From contig NZ_CP107009.1 of assembly GCF_025725665.1 (NCBI RefSeq), positions 3,472,001 through 3,536,000 on the forward strand: DNA of 64,000 nt, given 5' to 3'. The stretch is from Halomonas sp. LR3S48 (GTDB lineage: Bacteria > Pseudomonadota > Gammaproteobacteria > Pseudomonadales > Halomonadaceae). Of the stretch, positions 1 to 8,712 are shown in pieces (positions within the stretch are counted from its first letter, which is position 1; each line of letters begins with the position of its first letter). A program made the position numbers and the translations under genes. Below the pieces are notes generated by a model, which ran no database searches, was not told where the DNA came from, and saw only the letters and a list, made by a program, of their open reading frames with translations.

Positions 1-1
1 C

Positions 2-682
2 GAAGGGCCGACGGAGAGCCTCGACCGCGACGTACTGCGCCCGGTCGCCGACCCCTTCGCCCCCACTGGCGGTCTGGTGGTCCTCGACGGCAACCTCGGC
101 CGCGGCGTGATCAAGGTCTCGGCAGTCAAGCAGGCCAATCGGATCGTCGAGGCCCCGGTGCGCATCTTCGACGACCAGAACCAGGTCAAGGCCGCCTTCG
201 AGTCCGGCGACCTTGACCGCGATGTGGTGGTGGTGGTGCGCTTCCAGGGGCCCAAGGCCAACGGCATGCCCGAACTGCACAAGCTGACACCTTTCCTCGG
301 CGTGCTGCAGGATCGCGGCTACAAAGTGGCCTTGGTTACCGACGGGCGCATGTCCGGCGCCTCGGGCAAGGTACCCGCCGCGATCCACGTCACGCCTGAA
401 GCCGTCGACCGCGGCCCTCTGGCACGACTGCGCGACGGCGACGTGATACGCCTGGACGCCGAGCGCGGTGAGCTGACCGCTCTGGTCGATGCCTCCGAGT
501 TCGCCAGTCGCAGCTGCATCGAACCCAACCTGGAGCGCTACCACTTCGGCCTGGGCCGTGAGCTGTTCGGCAGCTTCCGCCATCTGGCCGCCAGCGCCGA
601 ACTGGGAGCCGGTGTGTTCGGCGGCTTCGAGGCCGAGGTCCTGTCGCGGGAACTGGAGAAGATCGAGCAGGAGGATCAATGA
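2..682 (+). CDS. edd: Phosphogluconate dehydratase, C-terminal part (5' end outside window)
   Basis: Edd dehydrates 6-phosphogluconate to 2-keto-3-deoxy-6-phosphogluconate, the first committed Entner-Doudoroff step, in the cytoplasm. The frame is open from base 2, so about 226 residues are visible of a family length near 600. The visible part carries the IlvD/Edd C-terminal signature, including [13 protein letters not shown], the stretch [23 protein letters not shown], which is typical of the dehydratase C-terminal domain, and a C-terminal region resembling other Edd proteins. The stop overlaps the start of glk by four bases (ATGA), so edd-glk is a translationally coupled pair. IlvD is a close relative, but the glk coupling and the nearby zwf-pgl-eda operon make Edd far more likely. 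Confidence 0.93.
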   Translation, partial: EGPTESLDRDVLRPVADPFAPTGGLVVLDGNLGRGVIKVSAVKQANRIVEAPVRIFDDQNQVKAAFESGDLDRDVVVVVRFQGPKANGMPELHKLTPFLGVLQDRGYKVALVTDGRMSGASGKVPAAIHVTPEAVDRGPLARLRDGDVIRLDAERGELTALVDASEFASRSCIEPNLERYHFGLGRELFGSFRHLAASAELGAGVFGGFEAEVLSRELEKIEQEDQ

Positions 683-1647
683 CGCGACCGGCCCTGATCG
701 GCGACATCGGGGGCACCAATGCCCGTTTCGCCCTGGTCACTCCCGGCGAGTTCGAGCCCCACGACATCCTGGCGCTACCCTGCGCCGACTATCCCGGCCT
801 GGTCGAGGCGGTGCGCGACTACCTGGCACGGGTCGGGCTGGATGCCGACTCGGCACCGCGCGAGGCGTGCCTGGCCTTCGCCTGCCCCATCGGCGACGAC
901 CGGGTGACGATGACCAACAACCACTGGTCGTTTTCTCGCCGCGAAGCACAGGCGGCGCTCGCTCTCGATCGGCTGAAGGTCATCAACGACTTTACCGCCC
1001 AGGCCCTGGGCGTACCGCACCTCGCACACGACGAGCTGGTCGAGATCAAGCCGGGCGTTGCGCGCGAACACGCCGCCTGCCTGGTAATAGGCCCCGGCAC
1101 AGGCCTTGGAGTGGGCGGCATCTTTCCGGGCCGTAGAGCCTGGATTCCGCTCTCGACCGAGGGCGGCCACGTCACCTTCGCCCCGACCGACGAGCGCGAG
1201 CAGAACCTGCTGCGCCACTTCCGCAACCGCTACGGCCGGGTCTCGGTGGAACGCATCCTGTGCGGCCAGGGACTGCTCGATCTCTATATCGCCCATTGTT
1301 CGCTGAAGGGCCTCAATCCCAGCTGCAAGATGCCGGCCGAGGTCACCGCCGCCGCCACGGGTGGCGACGGTATTGCGCGTGATACCCTGCTGCGGTTTCT
1401 CAAGATCCTCGGTGACGTCTGCGGCGATGCGGCACTGACCATGGGGGCGCGGGGCGGGGTCTATCTATGTGGCGGCATCCTGCCACGGCTGCTGGACTGG
1501 CTGCCCCAGAGCCGCTTCGTGGAAGCCTTCACCGCCAAGGGCCGCATGAGCGATTACACTCGCGCCATCCCGGTACAAGTGGTCACTGCCGCCTGGCCGG
1601 GACTGTTGGGCGCTGCCGAGGCCCTGCGCAACGAAGAAGTGGAATAA
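679..1647 (+). CDS. glk: Glucokinase (bacterial Glk type)
   Basis: Phosphorylates glucose with ATP to glucose-6-phosphate, feeding Zwf. The 322-residue length fits the Glk family (about 320). The N-terminus has the phosphate-binding [14 protein letters not shown] loop, followed by the FxND-like INDFTAQA sugar-site region, [11 protein letters not shown] (second phosphate loop) and EGGHVTF. It starts inside the edd stop codon with a GGAGG ribosome site just upstream. The mutarotase gene begins 14 bases after its stop, consistent with one edd-glk-mutarotase-fructokinase operon. Confidence 0.95.
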   Translation: MTRPALIGDIGGTNARFALVTPGEFEPHDILALPCADYPGLVEAVRDYLARVGLDADSAPREACLAFACPIGDDRVTMTNNHWSFSRREAQAALALDRLKVINDFTAQALGVPHLAHDELVEIKPGVAREHAACLVIGPGTGLGVGGIFPGRRAWIPLSTEGGHVTFAPTDEREQNLLRHFRNRYGRVSVERILCGQGLLDLYIAHCSLKGLNPSCKMPAEVTAAATGGDGIARDTLLRFLKILGDVCGDAALTMGARGGVYLCGGILPRLLDWLPQSRFVEAFTAKGRMSDYTRAIPVQVVTAAWPGLLGAAEALRNEEVE

Positions 1648-1661
1648 TCAAGGGAGAGCGA

Positions 1662-2684
1662 ATGATTCCGCAGAGCCTGCGAGCCCTGCTCGACGAGACC
1701 GACGGCCAGCGTGAGTGCGAATGGGCCGGCCGCCGCGTGTGGCTGGCACGCGAATCCTGGGGGGAGCTTGCCGTATCGCTGCAGGGCGCCCAGGTGCTTC
1801 ACTTTCTACCGGCGTCCGAAGCCACGCCAGTACCTGCGCCCACCCCCGCGCATGCCGAGGGCTCGCTCCCTAACGCGCCCGGCGCCGCGCGTACTAACGG
1901 GTCCGAAGACGAGCGTGCCAGTGCGCCCGAAGCCATGGGCGAGGGGGAAGAGGCGCTAGTGCCCGGCGGCTGGCTATGGGTCACGCCGACGCCCCAGGCG
2001 CTGCCCGGCGCCATTCGCGGCGGCATTCCATTGTGCTGGCCATGGTTCGCCGACGAACGCGGCGCCGACGAGAGCCCCGATCGTTCCGGCCCCATGCATG
2101 GCCCGGCGCGCAAGGCGCAGTGGCAATTGGAAGCGGTCGACGAACACGAGGGTGGCGTCGAACTGCACCTCTCGCCCAGCGAACGCCTGCACAGCCAGTT
2201 GACCCCCCGCACCGTGATCCAGGCCAATGCCCAGCGGCTGCACGTGGAGCTGATCACCGAGCACGTAGGTGAAACGCCAATCAAGCTAAGCGGTGCCCTG
2301 CACAGCTATCTGGCCGTGACCGACAGCTTCGCCTGCCGTGTCGAAGGACTGGCCGGCGCGCGCTACCTGGATAAGCTGGCCGGCTTCGCCGAGCGTGAGC
2401 AGCAGGGCGAGCTGGCCGTGCGCGGGGGGCTCGACCGGATCTACCACAGCAATGCCGAGGTGGTCCTCGATGACGGCCACCGACGCCTGCGCGTCGCCCG
2501 CCAGGGCAGCGACTCGGCGGTGGTGTGGCACCCGGGCGAGGCACTGCCCGACGACACTTCACCCACCGCCGCGCGTTGTTTCCTATGTGTAGAGTCGGCC
2601 AACACCCGCCTCGACCCGGTGTGGCTGGTGCCCGGCGCCCAGCACCTGCTGGGGACCACCCTGTCACAGGAGAATGCCGCATGA
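1662..2684 (+). CDS. D-hexose-6-phosphate mutarotase-like (aldose 1-epimerase family) with a low-complexity insertion
   Basis: A 340-residue aldose-1-epimerase superfamily member, most like the YeaD/D-hexose-6-phosphate mutarotase group, which interconverts alpha and beta anomers of hexose-6-phosphates. The start is the ATG preceded by AGGGAGAG; longer upstream reading frame would run into glk. Family landmarks are RGGIPLCWPWF (about residues 119-129), GPMHGPARKAQW with the expected catalytic His, and the C-terminal VESANTRL. Unusual: residues about 53-101 form an Ala/Pro/Glu-rich low-complexity stretch inserted between the first beta-strands (QVLHFLPASE) and GWLWVTP, where relatives have only a few residues. 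The stop overlaps the fructokinase ATG (ATGA). The role in balancing anomers for Zwf is inferred from context. Confidence 0.85.
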   Translation: MIPQSLRALLDETDGQRECEWAGRRVWLARESWGELAVSLQGAQVLHFLPASEATPVPAPTPAHAEGSLPNAPGAARTNGSEDERASAPEAMGEGEEALVPGGWLWVTPTPQALPGAIRGGIPLCWPWFADERGADESPDRSGPMHGPARKAQWQLEAVDEHEGGVELHLSPSERLHSQLTPRTVIQANAQRLHVELITEHVGETPIKLSGALHSYLAVTDSFACRVEGLAGARYLDKLAGFAEREQQGELAVRGGLDRIYHSNAEVVLDDGHRRLRVARQGSDSAVVWHPGEALPDDTSPTAARCFLCVESANTRLDPVWLVPGAQHLLGTTLSQENAA

Positions 2685-3643
2685 TTCCCGTGATCGCCTT
2701 CGGCGAAGCCCTGGTCGACATGCTCTCCAGCCGGCTCGGCGAGCAGGCCGGCAGCGCCCCGGAAACCTTCACCCCCTACGCCGGCGGTGCACCGGCCAAC
2801 GTGGCGGTGGCCTGCGCGCGCCTGGGCGTGCCCAGCCGCTTCCTCGGCATGCTAGGCGCGGATCACTTCGGCGACTTTCTCGCCACGGAGCTGGCCGCCC
2901 ACGGTGTCGACCTCTCCGGCGTGGTGCGCACCGACGAGGCGCGTACGGCGCTGGCCTTCGTCTCGCGCGATGCCGACGGCGAGCGTACCTTCGATTTTTA
3001 CCGCCCGCCCGCCGCCGACCTGCTCTATCGCCTCGAGCACCTGCCAGCCGGGGTATTTGCCGAGCCCGCCATCGTTCACTTCTGCAGCAACAGCCTCACC
3101 GAACCCGAGATCGCCGACACCACCCTGGCCATGGCCGAGATGGCCGGCCGCGCCGGTTGCCTGGTCAGTGTCGATGCCAACCTGCGCCACAATCTCTGGG
3201 CCGGTAGCAACGCCGACATCGCCCTGGTCACCCAATTGATCGACCGCGCCGGCTTGGTCAAGCTGTCGACAGACGAGCTCGACTATCTGCGCGCCGACCA
3301 CCCGGCCGATGCCTGGCTGGCCGAGCGTCTCGCCGCCGGCGTCAAGCTACTGGTGATCACGGATGGCCCCGGCGAGGTACGCGCCGTGGGAGTGGGCAAG
3401 GAGCTGCGTCATACGCCGCCTACGGTCGAAGCAGTGGATACCACCGCCGGTGGCGATGCCTTCATCGGAGGGCTGCTCGCCGAACTGGCCGAACACGGCA
3501 TCGAGGAGAGCTGGCACCAGGATGACGCCTTCCTGCAGCGCGCCCTGAGTACCGCCGCCAACTGCGGCGCTCATGCCGTGACCCGGCCTGGCGCCTATGC
3601 TGCCCTGCCAAGCCACGATGACCTGGCCCGGCTGCGAGGCTAG
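2681..3643 (+). CDS. Fructokinase (PfkB/ribokinase family)
   Basis: A 320-residue PfkB-family sugar kinase that most likely phosphorylates free fructose at C6 using ATP. It has the N-terminal GEALVDML motif, the substrate-site signature YAGGAPANVAVACARLG (about residues 30-46), and the C-terminal anion-hole/base motif DTTAGGDAFIGGLL, where Asp before the last Ala is the catalytic base. It is the last gene of the edd-glk-mutarotase run and ends five bases before the convergent fruR stop. Specificity (fructose rather than 2-keto-3-deoxygluconate) is inferred from family resemblance and the fructose genes beside it. It would provide a PTS-independent route for cytoplasmic fructose. Confidence 0.85.
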   Translation: MIPVIAFGEALVDMLSSRLGEQAGSAPETFTPYAGGAPANVAVACARLGVPSRFLGMLGADHFGDFLATELAAHGVDLSGVVRTDEARTALAFVSRDADGERTFDFYRPPAADLLYRLEHLPAGVFAEPAIVHFCSNSLTEPEIADTTLAMAEMAGRAGCLVSVDANLRHNLWAGSNADIALVTQLIDRAGLVKLSTDELDYLRADHPADAWLAERLAAGVKLLVITDGPGEVRAVGVGKELRHTPPTVEAVDTTAGGDAFIGGLLAELAEHGIEESWHQDDAFLQRALSTAANCGAHAVTRPGAYAALPSHDDLARLRG

Positions 3644-3648
3644 GCAAT

Positions 3649-4647
3649 TCACGATGTGAGCCTGGCCGGCAGCCGGCGCCTCAGGGTTCGTGGCACGACC
3701 TGCTGCCCCACGCGGTAATCGCCCTGCGAGGCCGCCAGGGCACAGGCCAGTGCCATCGACGCCATGCGATCGTGATCCTGTACCGCCGAGTTGACCGGCA
3801 GCGGCAGGAAGTCGAGCAGCCGGCTGTCGCCGAAGGTCGCCATGCGCAGCGTCTGAGGCAAACCGCCCTCTTCCAGCAGCACGTCGAAGACCCCGTCGAG
3901 CAGGGTATACGAGGCCGTGACCACGGCATCTGGCAAGCCGTGGCGGTCGAGCAGTTCCCGCATCAACTGGGCGCCATCCGCCCGATCGTAGCGCTCGGCG
4001 CCATAGACCAGCGCTTCGGCGCCGTGTCCCGCCAACGCCTGCTGGAAACCACCCCGCCGCTCACGGCTGATGGAGAGCGCCGGCACAGCATCCAGCCAGG
4101 CGATGCGCTTTACCGAATCGTCGAGCAGCGAGCGGGTCAGTTGTTCGGCGGCCTCGCAGTCGTTGCTCACTATGCTGGCAAAACGCCCCGGGTCGAAGCC
4201 GCGGTCGACCGCCACCACCGGCAGGCCGCCCTGCAGCAGTTCGCCATAGAAAGGGTCGTTCATAGGCAGGCAGCTGGCGGTAATCAGCACCTCGCAGCGC
4301 TGGGCACGCAGCGACAGCGCCAGGTCGCGCTCGGTATCCGGCTGGTCGTCGGAACCGACGATCAGCAGTTGGTACCCCCGCTCGCGAGCGCCACGCTCCA
4401 ACCGCTTGGCCAGGCGCGCGTAGCTGACGTTCTCCAGGTCGGGCACGATCAGCCCCAGCGTGCGGCTCGAGCCGCGCCGCAGCCCCGCGGCCTGGGCATC
4501 GACCCGGTAACGATGCTCGCGTACCACTGCCATCACCTTGTCGACGGTGTCCTGGCTGATGCGTCGTTCGGCGGCCTTGCCGTTGATGACGTAGCTGGCG
4601 GTGGTACGCGAGACCCCGGCCAGTCGGGCGATTTCAGCGAGTGTCAT
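3649..4647 (-). CDS. fruR: Catabolite repressor/activator FruR (Cra), LacI family
   Basis: A 332-residue LacI-family regulator that should sense fructose-1-phosphate and control the adjacent fruBKA operon. The N-terminal helix-turn-helix MTLAEIARLAGVSRTTASYVINGKA matches Cra almost residue for residue; the start is the Met opening that motif. The periplasmic-binding-like effector domain follows from about residue 60, with GLIVPDLENVSYARLAKRLE and TFGDSRLLDFL as Cra-like landmarks. It is divergent from fruB across about 208 bases that contain two sequences resembling Cra operators, so autoregulation together with control of fruBKA is likely. Confidence 0.93.
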   Translation of the reverse strand: MTLAEIARLAGVSRTTASYVINGKAAERRISQDTVDKVMAVVREHRYRVDAQAAGLRRGSSRTLGLIVPDLENVSYARLAKRLERGARERGYQLLIVGSDDQPDTERDLALSLRAQRCEVLITASCLPMNDPFYGELLQGGLPVVAVDRGFDPGRFASIVSNDCEAAEQLTRSLLDDSVKRIAWLDAVPALSISRERRGGFQQALAGHGAEALVYGAERYDRADGAQLMRELLDRHGLPDAVVTASYTLLDGVFDVLLEEGGLPQTLRMATFGDSRLLDFLPLPVNSAVQDHDRMASMALACALAASQGDYRVGQQVVPRTLRRRLPARLTS

Positions 4648-4741
4648 GAGATTCCTCTGTGTGTCAGAGCCGATTCTACGTCACACGCGACCTGCCCCGC
4701 CCCCTGCGAAAGTCTAAGAAATAGCGCCTTGCGAAACCATA

Positions 4742-4753
4742 TGAATCGATCCA
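4742..4753. promoter_or_regulatory. Putative FruR/Cra operator 1
   Basis: TGAATCGATCCA lies in the fruR/fruB divergent region. It carries the strong left half of the Cra consensus (TGAATCG, then a TTCA-like right half) with a weaker right half. Confidence 0.55.
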
Positions 4754-4772
4754 GCATGTAAAAGATGAAAGG

Positions 4773-4784
4773 TGACACGATTCA
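4773..4784. promoter_or_regulatory. Putative FruR/Cra operator 2
   Basis: TGACACGATTCA, flanked by GC at the right as in the Cra consensus. Read on the minus strand it is TGAATCGTGTCA. Its centre is 31 bases (about three helical turns) from site 1, in the orientation expected if the two sites bind cooperatively. Confidence 0.55.
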
Positions 4785-4855
4785 GCAATACAGTCTCTCA
4801 ACTAAGGGTTGAATCCGCGCTGTACGTCACCCTCCGCGCACCCAGGAGATTTCAC

Positions 4856-7738
4856 ATGCTCACGCTACGCCCCGAGGACATCCGCCTCGACTGCCAGGCA
4901 GCCGACTGGCGCGACGCACTGGAGCAAGCCGCCGAGTCGCTGCACCAGGCGGGGCTGACCGCTCCCGCCTACCGCGACGGCCTGTTCCAACGCGAGACCC
5001 AGTCCTCCACCTATCTGGGCAATGCCATCGCCATCCCCCACGGCACGCCCGAGAGCCGCGAATACGTGCGCCAGACCGGCGTACGCGTGCTGCAGTTCCC
5101 GGCCGGGGTCGAGTGGCATGACGCCCAGCGCGTCCACGTGCTGGTCAGCATCGCCGCCCAGAGCGATGAGCACCTCGACATCCTGCGCCAGCTCACCCAC
5201 GTACTGGATGATGACAGCGTCGGTGAACGCCTGGCCGCCGCACGTTCGGCGTCGGCAGTGGCCACCCTGCTGTCGAAGGCGGTGGTGGAGGCTCGCCTGG
5301 ATGCCGATACCCTGTGCCTCGGCTTTCCCGCTCGCGATATGCGCGAGCTGGCCCTGGCCGGTGCCGCCCGGCTGCGCCAGCTCGACTGCGTAGGCAGCAA
5401 CTTCATTGCCGATGTCGCCGGGCGCGAGCTGACCCAGCTTGGCCAAGGGCTGTGGCTGACCGCGAGTGAGCAGGGCGTTGAGGCACCCGCGCTGGCCCTG
5501 GCGACACCCGATGCGCAGCTGGAAAGCGAAGGCGAAGAGGTAAAAGGCGTCTTCTGCCTGGCCGCCCAGGGAGATACCCACCGCGGCCTGCTGGAGCGAA
5601 TCCTGACACTGCTCGACAGCGGCGCCGCCGCCGAGCTGTCCAATGCCGATGCTGCCATGGTGCTGGCGCGGCTGGCCGGCGAGTCCGCCGCGGCCCATAC
5701 CCGGCTAGCCCGGGTACTCAATGCCCACGGCCTGCACGCCCGTCCGGCCAAGCATCTGGTACAGGTAGTCCGTCAGCAAGGCATCCCCATTCAGGTGCGC
5801 CTGGCCGAAGGCGGCGGTGCCGCGGTATCCGCCACCAGCTTGACCAAGGTGATCAACCTCGGCGCCCGGCGCGGCCAGCAATTGTCCTTCTCCGCCGAGG
5901 GCGACAGCGCCCAGGCGGCGCTCGACGCCGTGTGCCGCGCCGTGACCGATGGCCTCGGCGAACAGGTCCTGCCGTTCGACGAGAGCCGCGAGCGTATCGT
6001 GCCGCAGGCCGACGCCACGCCCGCCGAACCGCTGCCCGACGATGCGCCCCACCTTGGGGTAGCTGCGTCGCCGGGGCTCGCCATCGCCCCGGTTTTCGTG
6101 CTTCAGACCCCACGCTTCGACTATCCCGAGCGCGCCGCCGATCCGGGCGAGCAGCAGCGGCGTCTGCAAGACGCCATGGCCGAGGGTGTGGCCCAGCTCG
6201 AGGCGCTGGAACGCGAAGCCCGCGGCGGCGAAGTGGCCCAGATCCTCTCCATGCACGAGGAGATGCTGCGAGACCCCGAGCTGTTCGAGGCGGCCCGCGA
6301 GGGCATCCACGAGGGTCGTTCCGCCGAGGCCGCCTGGTGGGAGGCCATCGAGACCGCCGCCCATGCCCAGGAGATGCTCGCCGACCGCCTGCTCGCCGAG
6401 CGTGCCGCCGATCTGCGCGATGTCGGCCGCCGCGTGCTCGGCATCCTGTGCCAGGTGAGCCTGCCCGAGCCGCCGGAGACGCCCTACATCCTGGTGACCG
6501 ACGACATCGGCCCCTCCGACGTGGCGCGCCTGGACACCCGCCGGGTACGCGGCCTGCTCACCGCCCGTGGCGGCGCCACGGCCCACAGCGCGATACTCGC
6601 CCGGGCGCTGGGCATCCCCGCCGTGGTGGGCGCCGGCGAGCGGGTGCTGACCCTTGCCAACGGCTGTGAGCTGATCCTCGACGGCGAGCGCGGCCGAGTG
6701 ATCCCGGCACCTTCCACTGAACGTCGCGCCGCTGCCGAGCAGCGCCTGGCCGAGCACCTGCGCCGCGAAGCCGAGGCCTGGGAGTCACGCTTCGAGGAGG
6801 CGCACACCCGTGACGGGCACCGCGTGGAAGTGGCCGCCAACCTGGGCAATACCGCCCACGCCGCCGACGCCGTGGAACGCGGCGCCGAGGGTATCGGCCT
6901 GCTGCGCACCGAATTCCTGTTCATGGCCCACGCCCAGGAGCCGGACCTCGACACCCAGATCGCCGAGTATCGTGAGGCCCTCGACGCCCTGGGTGGCCGC
7001 CCGCTGGTGGCCCGCACCCTCGACGTGGGCGGCGACAAGCCGCTGCCCTACTGGCCGGTACCGAAGGAAGACAATCCCTTCCTCGGACTGCGCGGCATTC
7101 GCCTGACGCTGACCCGCCCCGAGGTACTCGAGACCCAACTGCGTGCGCTGCTGATGGCCGCGGCCCCCGACGCGGAGGGAACGCCAAGGCCGCTGCGCAT
7201 CATGCTGCCGATGGTCAAGGACGTGGGTGAATTCCGCATGGCACGGACCATCTTCGAGCGACTGCTGGTAGAGATCCCCGAAGCCGAGCGCGCCAAGGAC
7301 GTGCAGCTCGGCGTGATGATCGAAGTGCCCTCGGCGGCGCTACTGGCCCCGACACTGGCCGCCGAGGTCGATTTCTTCTCGGTGGGCACCAACGACCTGA
7401 CCCAGTACACCCTGGCCATCGACCGCGACCATCCCGCCCTCTCGGCCCAGGCCGACGGGCTGCATCCGGCAGTGCTGCGCCTGATCGAGATGACCGTGGC
7501 CGCGGCCCATGCCCACGGCAAGTGGGTCGGGGTTTGCGGCGAGCTGGCAAGCGATGCCCTGGCCGTGCCGGTGCTGGTCGGCCTCGGCGTCGACGAGCTA
7601 TCGGTCAGCGCTCGGCAGGTGCCGCTGGTCAAGGCACGGCTGCGTGAGTTCGACCTGGCCGAGGCTCGTGCCCAGGCCGAGCTGGCCCTTGGTCAGGCGA
7701 CCAGCGAAGCGGTCCGCGATGCCCTGGAGGTGCGCTGA
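4856..7738 (+). CDS. fruB: Fructose PTS multiphosphoryl transfer protein, EIIA-HPr-EI fusion
   Basis: A 960-residue cytoplasmic phosphotransferase that carries phosphate from PEP to FruA. Domain order: EIIA(Fru) about 1-145 with phospho-His62 in IPHGT; a linker/M-like domain to about 280; HPr about 284-370 with His294 in [10 protein letters not shown]; Enzyme I about 400-960 with phospho-His577 in [10 protein letters not shown] and the PEP-binding segments [11 protein letters not shown] and [13 protein letters not shown]. The start is the ATG six bases after AGGAGA; an upstream in-frame GTG would place a FruR site inside the gene. Having EI in the same chain makes fructose uptake independent of a separate ptsHI. 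It overlaps fruK by one base (TGATG). Confidence 0.96.
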   Translation: MLTLRPEDIRLDCQAADWRDALEQAAESLHQAGLTAPAYRDGLFQRETQSSTYLGNAIAIPHGTPESREYVRQTGVRVLQFPAGVEWHDAQRVHVLVSIAAQSDEHLDILRQLTHVLDDDSVGERLAAARSASAVATLLSKAVVEARLDADTLCLGFPARDMRELALAGAARLRQLDCVGSNFIADVAGRELTQLGQGLWLTASEQGVEAPALALATPDAQLESEGEEVKGVFCLAAQGDTHRGLLERILTLLDSGAAAELSNADAAMVLARLAGESAAAHTRLARVLNAHGLHARPAKHLVQVVRQQGIPIQVRLAEGGGAAVSATSLTKVINLGARRGQQLSFSAEGDSAQAALDAVCRAVTDGLGEQVLPFDESRERIVPQADATPAEPLPDDAPHLGVAASPGLAIAPVFVLQTPRFDYPERAADPGEQQRRLQDAMAEGVAQLEALEREARGGEVAQILSMHEEMLRDPELFEAAREGIHEGRSAEAAWWEAIETAAHAQEMLADRLLAERAADLRDVGRRVLGILCQVSLPEPPETPYILVTDDIGPSDVARLDTRRVRGLLTARGGATAHSAILARALGIPAVVGAGERVLTLANGCELILDGERGRVIPAPSTERRAAAEQRLAEHLRREAEAWESRFEEAHTRDGHRVEVAANLGNTAHAADAVERGAEGIGLLRTEFLFMAHAQEPDLDTQIAEYREALDALGGRPLVARTLDVGGDKPLPYWPVPKEDNPFLGLRGIRLTLTRPEVLETQLRALLMAAAPDAEGTPRPLRIMLPMVKDVGEFRMARTIFERLLVEIPEAERAKDVQLGVMIEVPSAALLAPTLAAEVDFFSVGTNDLTQYTLAIDRDHPALSAQADGLHPAVLRLIEMTVAAAHAHGKWVGVCGELASDALAVPVLVGLGVDELSVSARQVPLVKARLREFDLAEARAQAELALGQATSEAVRDALEVR

Positions 7739-8712
7739 TGGCCCGCGTGCTCACCCTCACTCTCAACCCGGCGCTGGATCTCTCCGTGAGCCTGGAGCGG
7801 CTGGTGCCGGGCAAGGTCAACCGTACCCGCGAGACCCACCTGACGGCGGCCGGCAAAGGGGTCAACGTGGCCCGGGTGTTGGCCGACCTCGGACACGACG
7901 TGACGGTGTCGGGATTTCTCGGCGCCGACAACGACGGCCCCTTCCTGCGCGCCTTCGAGGCCATGGCAGTGGAGGATGCCTTCCTGCGCGTACCCGGCGA
8001 GACCCGTATCAATGCCAAGCTCGCCGAGGCCGATGGCCGCGTCACCGACATCAATGGCCCCGGCACGGCAATCGATGCCACGGCCTGGCAGCGGCTGCTC
8101 GACGGACTCGACACGCGTATCGGCGATTCCCGGCGACGCCCCGATGCCGTAGTGATCGCCGGCAGCCTACCGCCGGGCGTAACGCCAGGCAATCTTGCCG
8201 AGCTGACCGCCCGGTTGCGAGAAGCCGGGCTGCCGGTCTGGGTAGATACCAGCGGTGACGCCCTCGCCCAGGCCATCGATGCCCGCCCCACCGCGGTCAA
8301 GCCCAACGAGCAGGAACTCGCGGCCTGGGCCGGCAACGCCCTGGACACCTTCGAGTCACGGCTGGCCGCGGCGCTGCGGCTCTATGCTGCCGGCATCGAG
8401 GAGGCCGTGGTTTCCGCCGGCCCCGCCGGTGTGCTGTGGGTCAGCCATCGCGGCGCCTGGCAAGCCGTGCCGCCACGACTTTCAGTGACCAGCACCGTGG
8501 GTGCCGGCGATACACTGCTCGCCGCCCTGCTGCATGGCGTGCTGTCGGGCCACCCGCCGGAACAGGCGCTGCGTCTGGCCACCGCGCTTTCCGCCGAATC
8601 GGTTCGCCACGTCGGGGTGGGCAACGCCCGAGCCGACGATTTCGCTCACATCCAACAACAGACCCGCGTGCGTCGCCTCAACGACGTGGACGCAGGGGGA
8701 GCCCTTGCATGA
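7738..8712 (+). CDS. fruK: 1-phosphofructokinase
   Basis: Converts fructose-1-phosphate, the product of the PTS, to fructose-1,6-bisphosphate with ATP. The 324-residue PfkB-family protein has TLTLNPALDLSV at the N-terminus, the GKGVNVARVLADLG substrate motif (about residues 39-53), VIAGSLPPGV, and the C-terminal STVGAGDTLLAALL with the catalytic Asp. A GGAGGT ribosome site sits inside the end of fruB, and the stop overlaps fruA by four bases, so the three genes are tightly coupled. 6-phosphofructokinase B is the main alternative, but position between fruB and fruA decides. Confidence 0.96.
   Translation: MARVLTLTLNPALDLSVSLERLVPGKVNRTRETHLTAAGKGVNVARVLADLGHDVTVSGFLGADNDGPFLRAFEAMAVEDAFLRVPGETRINAKLAEADGRVTDINGPGTAIDATAWQRLLDGLDTRIGDSRRRPDAVVIAGSLPPGVTPGNLAELTARLREAGLPVWVDTSGDALAQAIDARPTAVKPNEQELAAWAGNALDTFESRLAAALRLYAAGIEEAVVSAGPAGVLWVSHRGAWQAVPPRLSVTSTVGAGDTLLAALLHGVLSGHPPEQALRLATALSAESVRHVGVGNARADDFAHIQQQTRVRRLNDVDAGGALA

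Noticed and set aside
3772..4761. Open frame on the plus strand opposite fruR
   Set aside because: Translation is Gln/His/Arg-rich and featureless; fruR is certain.
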